Source: Salinicoccus albus DSM 19776
Lineage (GTDB): Bacteria > Bacillota > Bacilli > Staphylococcales > Salinicoccaceae
Length of the DNA: 64,000 nucleotides
Assembly: GCF_000385175.1 (NCBI RefSeq)
Contig: NZ_ARQJ01000033.1
Coordinates: 248,001-312,000, forward strand
Direction: 5' to 3'
The notes under the pieces are model-generated. The model was not told the origin of the DNA. It saw only the letters and a program-made list of their open reading frames with translations, and made no database searches. Both the position numbers and the translations under genes were made by a program. This document shows positions 59,281 through 64,000 of the stretch, piece by piece; position 1 is the first letter of the stretch, and each line of letters begins with the position of its first letter.

Positions 59281-60167
59281 ATGATGAGAGAGAAAAATGA
59301 GAAGTTGAAAGTGTACGAATTCCTCTATAACCGACTGCCCTTCTCTGAAGATGAAGCAGAAGAACTGGAAGCACTGCAGCGCATGGAGAAACTGGAAAAA
59401 GAATTTGAATCGCATCTGTCGAAAATAAAAACCGGCAATATGGAGATACACTGGCATTCTGAAGTGCTTGTCGACAGCCGCTATGAACTCGTCAATGTAC
59501 TAATTGCAACAGACTACTGCTATTACATGTTCGTGCTTCGAGATCTCCATGGAGAGCATTACATCAATTCGTTCAATATTCTGTGTGACAGCAGCCATGA
59601 GGCTGTGCTCGACTTAAACCGAAGCGACAGGATTTATGAGATCTTCCGCGATCAGCTGATTGATGATGGTAAATACCAGAGACCGGTTATACTGAAATAT
59701 GTCGTAATGAATGAAAAATTCAGTTTAACAGGGAGTAAAAGTGAAAAATTTCTTAACAGGCGAAACCTCGATTATTATTTGAAAGCGATTGAACATTCTG
59801 CAGTAATCAAAAAAAAGCATTATCCCCCGGTTACTACAAACTTTTAAACTATAGTCACGTGTTTAATATTAACGTGAACAAAATCAGACATGGGCTGAAG
59901 TGTACAAAATGTCATCAGTTCAATGTAGAAGCGGTCGGGGGACATATCGTTGTTTGTACGGACTGCGGAGACATCAGCGGATTGGAAGATATGATCATTA
60001 AATATTTTGAGGCAGTCGACATCGTCAAGCCCGGAGAAATATATAAGAGGCGTCTGATTAAGGATCATCTCCGGGTGAACATCTCTGAATACACACTCCA
60101 AAAAATTATGAAAACCAATTTTACAAGACTGGGAGACAAAAAGCGAAGCTACTATTTTTCACCATGA
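59281..60167 (+). pseudogene. NERD-domain-family protein split by a -1 frameshift at an A-run
   Basis: Two frames together make one protein of about 295 residues. The first (59281-59847, ATG at 59281 after GGGAG) has an N-terminal helical part and a degenerate nuclease-related (NERD) core: VNVLIATDYCYYMFVLRDLHGEHYI, where NERD proteins usually have Asp, Glu and Lys catalytic residues, then VMNEKFSLTGS. The second frame is open through GYYKLLNYSHVF and continues with two Cys pairs (CTKC, CTDC) and a C-terminal helical domain ending RSYYFSP, the usual end of these proteins. The frames meet at eight A (59809-59816) that read A AAA AAG in the first frame, a known -1 slippery heptamer. It could be a mutation, a sequencing error or programmed frameshifting. 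The end overlaps the convergent downstream gene by 16 bases. Confidence 0.7.
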
Positions 60168-60967
60168 ACTTTCCTGTGATGACTGATGAATGAATCATCC
60201 GCTGTGAAGTATCCTTTCAGTTCTTCATGAATCGCTGGATTTCCTGCGAGAATACTATCTTTTCGTATAATATCGATTTCTTCACCAAGAAGGTTGGTCG
60301 TCCGTCCGCCCGCTTCCGAAATGAGGATCATGCCCGCTGCAAAGTCCCATGGATGAAGCCTGAAAAAAAGTGCGGCACTGACCAGGCCTGTAGCTGTATG
60401 TACCAGATCCAGCGCTGCTGACCCATAGGAGCGTGTGCTTCTCGCCTTCTTTACGACTTCAGTGAAAGGGGCACTGATCTGCGCTTTGACAACCCAATTC
60501 GGATTGAGGGTGACAAGCGATTTTTTCAGTTTTGTTTTTTCCATTGGCTTGAGCCGGACATCATCTTTGAATGCGCCATTGTCTGGACGGGCGTGATAAA
60601 GTGTATCATTCATTACATCCAGAATGAATCCGCAATACGGCATGCCATCCTTATACACACCGATGGAAACGGCGAAATTTTCCCCCTGATGTACAAAATT
60701 CAACGTGCCGTCTATCGGGTCGACAATCCAGAGAAAGCCATCTGTATCAACAATATCAGTCCCATGACCCTCTTCCCCGAGAATTCTATGTTCCGGATAC
60801 TTCTGTGATATTCTGTCAAAGATGAATGTTTCGGTTTCCTTGTCGACATCGGTGACAAGGTCATTGGGATTCAATTTCGAATCCACCTCAAAATCATGCA
60901 CCATGCGGCGACGAATGAAATGACCCGCTTCATTGATCAGATGTTTACCAAACTCGTAAATTTCCAT
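60152..60967 (-). CDS. Inositol monophosphatase family protein (SuhB-like)
   Basis: Mg2+-dependent phosphatase of the IMPase/FBPase superfamily. Metal-site motifs are complete: ILGEEGHG, WIVDPIDGTLNF and HPWDFAAGMILISEAGG. I start at 60967 (MEIYEFGKHL, 271 residues), following GAGGTGGA; an upstream in-frame Met lacks a site. The substrate cannot be told: inositol phosphate, NADP or other small phosphates are possible. The neighbours typA and DUF1054 match staphylococci. Confidence 0.92.
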   Translation of the reverse strand: MEIYEFGKHLINEAGHFIRRRMVHDFEVDSKLNPNDLVTDVDKETETFIFDRISQKYPEHRILGEEGHGTDIVDTDGFLWIVDPIDGTLNFVHQGENFAVSIGVYKDGMPYCGFILDVMNDTLYHARPDNGAFKDDVRLKPMEKTKLKKSLVTLNPNWVVKAQISAPFTEVVKKARSTRSYGSAALDLVHTATGLVSAALFFRLHPWDFAAGMILISEAGGRTTNLLGEEIDIIRKDSILAGNPAIHEELKGYFTADDSFISHHRKVHGEK

Positions 60968-60986
60968 AATTGTCCACCTCAAATGT

Positions 60987-61015
60987 TTGATTGCAGTCAA
61001 TAGTTATTCTATCAT
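60987..61015 (+). promoter_or_regulatory. Sigma-A promoter of the DUF1054 gene
   Basis: TTGATT (60987-60992) and TATCAT (61010-61015) are separated by 17 bases, 29 bases before the ATG. Confidence 0.65.
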
Positions 61016-61044
61016 ATAAGTAATGTTTTGAAAGGAGCAGCAAT

Positions 61045-61653
61045 ATGTCACAATACCATTTTACAAACACTGATTTTAAAGTATTTGATATTGACGGACT
61101 GGGACCAAGAATGGAGGCACTAATAGACAATACACGTCCCAAACTTGAAAATCTCGGTACACACTTCAGTGAATTTTTAACCGAATTAACAGGCGATGAG
61201 CAGTTCGCCCATGTAGCCAGACATGCGCGCAGAACAACAAATCCGCCGGATGATTCCTGGGTGAGTTTCAGCACAAATCCACGAGGATATAAAATGATGC
61301 CGCATTTCCAGATCGGCTTGTTCAATGACCATGCATTTTGCATGTATGGTGCCATATACGAATCAACGGATAAAAAGGCAGCCGCCGACAGATGGCTTGA
61401 AAACTTCGATCTGTTCCACAGCTTTCCGCAGGATTATCATGTATCCCTGAACCATATGAAACCTGAAAAAACCCCGCTTAATGAGATGAGCGATAAGAAC
61501 CTGGAAGATGGTCTCGTCCGGCTGAAGAATGTCAAGAAAGGGGAATTTCTCATCGGTAAAGTGTACCTGCCCGATGACCCGGCACTTCAAAGTGATGAGG
61601 CATTCATCAAAGACCTTGAAACCGTAATGACCCATCTTGTCAAGCTGTACTGA
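61045..61653 (+). CDS. DUF1054 family protein (YktB-like)
   Basis: A 202-residue soluble protein beginning MSQYHFTNTDFKVFDIDGLGPRMEAL. It has the DUF1054 hallmarks HVARHARRTTNPPDDSWVSFSTNPRGYKMMPHFQIGLF and the late PLNEMSDKNLEDGL and RLKNVKKGEFLIGK segments. Structures are known for the family, but the biochemical role is not settled. AAAGGAG precedes the ATG. It is divergent from the IMPase gene and followed by a terminator. Confidence 0.93.
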   Translation: MSQYHFTNTDFKVFDIDGLGPRMEALIDNTRPKLENLGTHFSEFLTELTGDEQFAHVARHARRTTNPPDDSWVSFSTNPRGYKMMPHFQIGLFNDHAFCMYGAIYESTDKKAAADRWLENFDLFHSFPQDYHVSLNHMKPEKTPLNEMSDKNLEDGLVRLKNVKKGEFLIGKVYLPDDPALQSDEAFIKDLETVMTHLVKLY

Positions 61654-61658
61654 ATACT

Positions 61659-61689
61659 AACACCAGGACGATTTTGTCCTGGTGTTTTT
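61659..61689 (+). terminator. Terminator of the DUF1054 gene
   Basis: A perfect 11-bp stem (61659-61669 with 61676-61686), a six-base loop and TTT. Confidence 0.92.
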
Positions 61690-61695
61690 GTACAT

Positions 61696-61724
61696 AAAAG
61701 CCCGCTGCCTTTACAGCAGCGGGC
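61696..61724 (-). terminator. Terminator of the leu-ilvA operon
   Basis: A G/C-rich 9-bp stem (61700-61708 with 61716-61724) followed by TTTTATG on the minus strand, 35 bases beyond the threonine dehydratase stop. Confidence 0.88.
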
Positions 61725-61759
61725 AAAAACAATTTCCGTCCTTCTGCATTTCTAAATTA

Positions 61760-62766
61760 TTACAGGACTGTGGATGCGTAGGGCTGTCCGGATTTCAACT
61801 GGTTTGCGAGCGCCTGTATATCAGCCAGACGGCCAACATCGAAATTTCCGCCCGAGACGATTATCCCACAATGTCTGGAATCAATCTGATCATTATGCGA
61901 TAGTAATCCCGCAAATGCAGCGGCACCGGCACCTTCAACCAATGATTTGCCACGCTCAAGCATATAAACCATGGCATACGCAATTTCTTGTTCACTGACA
62001 GTCAGCACATCATCCACATAGTTTCTAATGAGCGGCAGGGTATTTTCTCCCGGCTGTTTCACAGCTATCCCTTCGGCAATCGTAGAAACTTTATCCAACT
62101 TTTCCACAGTTCCCCGGTGATAGGCCGTATGCATGGCCGCAGCGGATGATGCCTGAACACCAATCACCTTGATATCCGGCTTCAGTGATTTTGCTGCCAC
62201 TGCGATACCGCTGATAAGCCCGCCGCCCCCGATAGGTACAAGTATCGTATCGATATTATCCTGCTGCTCAAGCATTTCAAGTGCAATTGTACCCTGTCCA
62301 GCCATGATGTCATAATCATCGAACGGGTGAACGTATGTCGCACCGCATCTTTGCTGGTGATCAAGTGAAGCTTCATAGGCTTCCTGGAAACTTTCACCGG
62401 TAAGGACAACATTGGCACCATATCCTCTTGTCGCCTGTACTTTTGCCTCAGGTGTCGACTCTGCCATATATATCGTCGCTTTGACTCCGAGTTTATGGGC
62501 TGCCAAGGCAAGCCCCTGAGCATGATTACCGGCAGAGGCGGTAATTACACCGCATTGCAGTTCAGCATCCGAAAGACGCATTAATTTATTACTTGCGCCT
62601 CTGAATTTAAAAGCCCCCGTTTTTTGCTGGTTCTCCATTTTAAAATAGACATTCTTATCTGTGCGCTTATTCGTTGTCGCAGATGTGCGTATTGGCGTTT
62701 GATGGACAACATGATCCAGACGCTCCCAGGCGTCATGGACTAATCCACCAGTCAGGAAATCCCCAT
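61760..62766 (-). CDS. ilvA: Threonine ammonia-lyase (short, TdcB-like), start region frameshifted
   Basis: PLP enzyme converting threonine to 2-oxobutyrate for isoleucine synthesis. The PLP lysine is in TGAFKFRGASNK, the asparagine loop in SAGNHAQGLALAA, and the glycine loop in GGGGLISGIAVA. No C-terminal ACT domain is present, so it is the short form. An ATG at 62638 gives only 292 residues and cuts off conserved sequence; the same frame continues upstream through DAWERLDHVVHQTPIRTS and NVYFKMEN but contains no ATG, GTG or TTG. An ATG with AAGGAG nine bases upstream lies at 62766 but is out of frame by one base; one more G in the run after it would give 335 residues, the normal length. It is the last gene of the leu operon. 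Confidence 0.8.
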
Positions 62767-62804
62767 GTGCTCACACTCCTTGATTTGTTATATTCGGATT
62801 TACT

Positions 62805-63434
62805 TTATACCTTCTTATAAATCCCGTCATCATCGAGGACTTTGGCAGACTGTGGCTGCCTGTCCTCATAATCTTTAATTTTATCGTCGAGCAGCAGTGT
62901 CAATGAAATATCATCCCAGCCGTTCAAAAGATTTTCTTTGTGATAGCCGGGGATATTGAAGGTTATAACTGTACCTTCATCATCAGCAATTTCCTGCTTC
63001 TCAAGATCAATATGCAGGTTGAATGTGCCGTCTGCCGATTTTTTCATCCATTCTTTAACCTGAGACTCATCCGCTTTTATCAGAATGATACCGTTCTTAA
63101 AGGCATTGTTGTAGAATATGTCCGCAAAGCTCGGTGCGATAATCACCCGGAAGCCGTAGTCCAAAAGCGCCCAGGGCGCATGTTCCCTCGAAGAACCGCA
63201 GCCAAAGTTTTCACCTGCGATAAGTACAGAGGCACCATCGAACTTTTCATCATCCAGATCAAAATCCGGGCGTCTGTTACCTTCATCGTCAAAGCGCCAG
63301 TTGTTGAAAACAAACTGGCCGAACCCCGTCCGTTCAACGCGTTTCAAAAATTGTTTTGGAATAATCTGATCCGTATCCACATTGCCTCTGTCAAGCGGAT
63401 ACACTTTACCTTTGTGTTCCTTGATCGCTTCCAT
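62805..63434 (-). CDS. leuD: 3-isopropylmalate dehydratase small subunit
   Basis: With LeuC, isomerises 2-isopropylmalate to 3-isopropylmalate in leucine synthesis. The swivel domain shows NVDTDQIIPKQFL, the substrate-recognition loop NFGCGSSREHAPWAL, and PSFADIFYNNAFKNGI. The 209-residue length is normal. A GGAGG site follows leuC by a few bases. Confidence 0.96.
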   Translation of the reverse strand: MEAIKEHKGKVYPLDRGNVDTDQIIPKQFLKRVERTGFGQFVFNNWRFDDEGNRRPDFDLDDEKFDGASVLIAGENFGCGSSREHAPWALLDYGFRVIIAPSFADIFYNNAFKNGIILIKADESQVKEWMKKSADGTFNLHIDLEKQEIADDEGTVITFNIPGYHKENLLNGWDDISLTLLLDDKIKDYEDRQPQSAKVLDDDGIYKKV

Positions 63435-63446
63435 TCTCTAATCCTC

Positions 63447-64000
63447 CTAGCTCGGCACCCCGGTTTTGAATTTTCGTACGTCTGTGAACGTTCCTTCAAT
63501 TGCGGCAACCGCAGCCATCTCCGGACTGACAAGATGGGTTCTTGACCCCGATCCCTGGCGGCCTTCGAAATTCCGGTTTGAGGTGGATGCACAACGGCCG
63601 CCAGCCGGGACGACGTCATCATTCATCGCTAGACACATGCTGCAGCCGGCCTCTCTCCATTCGAAACCTGCATCTTTAAACACTTTATCAAGACCGAGTT
63701 CTTCCGCCTGAAACTTCACGCTGAACGAACCTGGCACGACCATTGCCCGAACGCTGTCCTTTACTCTGTGGCCGCGGACAATTTCAGCAGCTCTCTCCAA
63801 GTCTGGCAGCCTGGAGTTTGTGCAGGAACCAATGAATACATGATCGATTTCAATGGAAGAAATCGGCTGGTTTTCCTCGAGCCCCATATATTCAAGTGCT
63901 CTTTTGATTTCCTCTTTGTTCTCTGCCCCGTCAATGGATGGCGTTGCAGCGCTGATCGGTACAACCATGCCCGGATTCGTCCCCCAGGAAACCTGCGGTT
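63447..64000 (-). CDS. leuC: 3-isopropylmalate dehydratase large subunit, C-terminal part
   Basis: Aconitase-family [4Fe-4S] subunit, cut by the right edge of the window. Translation is open to the edge, beginning [13 protein letters not shown], so the gene extends further than the first internal Met. The iron-sulfur Cys ligands are visible in [12 protein letters not shown] and [11 protein letters not shown], followed by [10 protein letters not shown]. It lies 12 bases upstream of leuD, the normal leuCD pair. Confidence 0.95.
   Translation of the reverse strand, partial: PQVSWGTNPGMVVPISAATPSIDGAENKEEIKRALEYMGLEENQPISSIEIDHVFIGSCTNSRLPDLERAAEIVRGHRVKDSVRAMVVPGSFSVKFQAEELGLDKVFKDAGFEWREAGCSMCLAMNDDVVPAGGRCASTSNRNFEGRQGSGSRTHLVSPEMAAVAAIEGTFTDVRKFKTGVPS

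Noticed and set aside
59809-59816. A AAA AAG heptamer as part of an IS3-type transposase
   Set aside because: Neither frame resembles OrfA/OrfB of an insertion sequence, there are no terminal inverted repeats, and the Cys-pair C-terminal domain fits the NERD family instead.
61760-62638. Threonine dehydratase starting at the Met at 62638
   Set aside because: This start removes about 43 conserved residues that are encoded in the same frame just upstream, and there is no ribosome-binding site at 62638.

Overview
The window is a chromosomal segment of a low-to-moderate GC Gram-positive coccus of the Staphylococcaceae. It is probably not Staphylococcus itself; a Salinicoccus-, Jeotgalicoccus- or Macrococcus-like relative fits better. 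The division cluster runs mraZ-rsmH-ftsL-pbp1-mraY-murD-divIB-ftsA-ftsZ-pgeF-ylmE-sepF-ylmG-ylmH-divIVA-ileS-lspA-rluD-like-pyrR and lacks murE and murG, which is the staphylococcal arrangement. A bacillithiol gene (bshC) and the ylaN-ylaL-ylaH-typA-ylaF neighbourhood agree with this. Unlike Staphylococcus aureus, the window carries a complete caa3 cytochrome oxidase operon (ctaCDEF with ctaG) between ctaB and the ctaM-like gene. The genus is an inference; no 16S rRNA gene is present.

Layout. 1-2.3 kb (minus): priA (partial), coaBC, rpoZ, gmk. 2.4-6 kb (plus): rqcH, a possible 50-codon gene, pgcA. 6-16.3 kb (minus): the UMP operon pyrR-pyrB-pyrC-carA-carB-pyrK-pyrD-pyrF-pyrE, behind one sigma-A promoter and one PyrR attenuator. 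16.3-34.8 kb (minus): rluD-like, lspA, ileS with a T-box leader, divIVA and the rest of the division and cell-wall cluster up to mraZ, which has a three-repeat MraZ box. 34.9-42.9 kb (mixed strands): bshC, ylbP, rpmF, yceD, tmcAL, coaD, rsmD, a ylbA-like gene, ylbG, a glycerophosphodiesterase, ylbF, yugN. 42.9-50.7 kb: heme A and caa3 oxidase genes, with ctaA divergent from ctaB. 50.7-60 kb: pycA, ftsW, ylaN, ylaL, ylaH, typA, ylaF. 59.3-64 kb: a frameshifted NERD-family gene, an inositol-monophosphatase-family gene, a DUF1054 gene, and the end of a leucine/isoleucine operon (leuC, leuD, and a threonine dehydratase with a disrupted start).

The genes form coherent modules: nucleotide synthesis (pyr/car, gmk), translation and ribosome rescue (ileS, rpmF, rsmD, tmcAL, typA, RqcH, YlmH), septum assembly (FtsA/Z/L/W, DivIB, PBP1, SepF, DivIVA, YlmG), cofactors (CoaBC, CoaD, BshC) and aerobic respiration. 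Many hairpin terminators and several good promoters can be read directly and divide the region into transcription units.

No mobile element, CRISPR array, tRNA, rRNA or defence system was found. The best leads are: the NERD gene split at an A-run that reads as a canonical -1 slippery heptamer; a threonine dehydratase whose start is out of frame by one base in a G-run; a small ORF joined by ATGA overlaps to both rqcH and pgcA; and three dyad-rich regulatory regions (upstream of pycA, between ctaA and ctaB, and upstream of mraZ).
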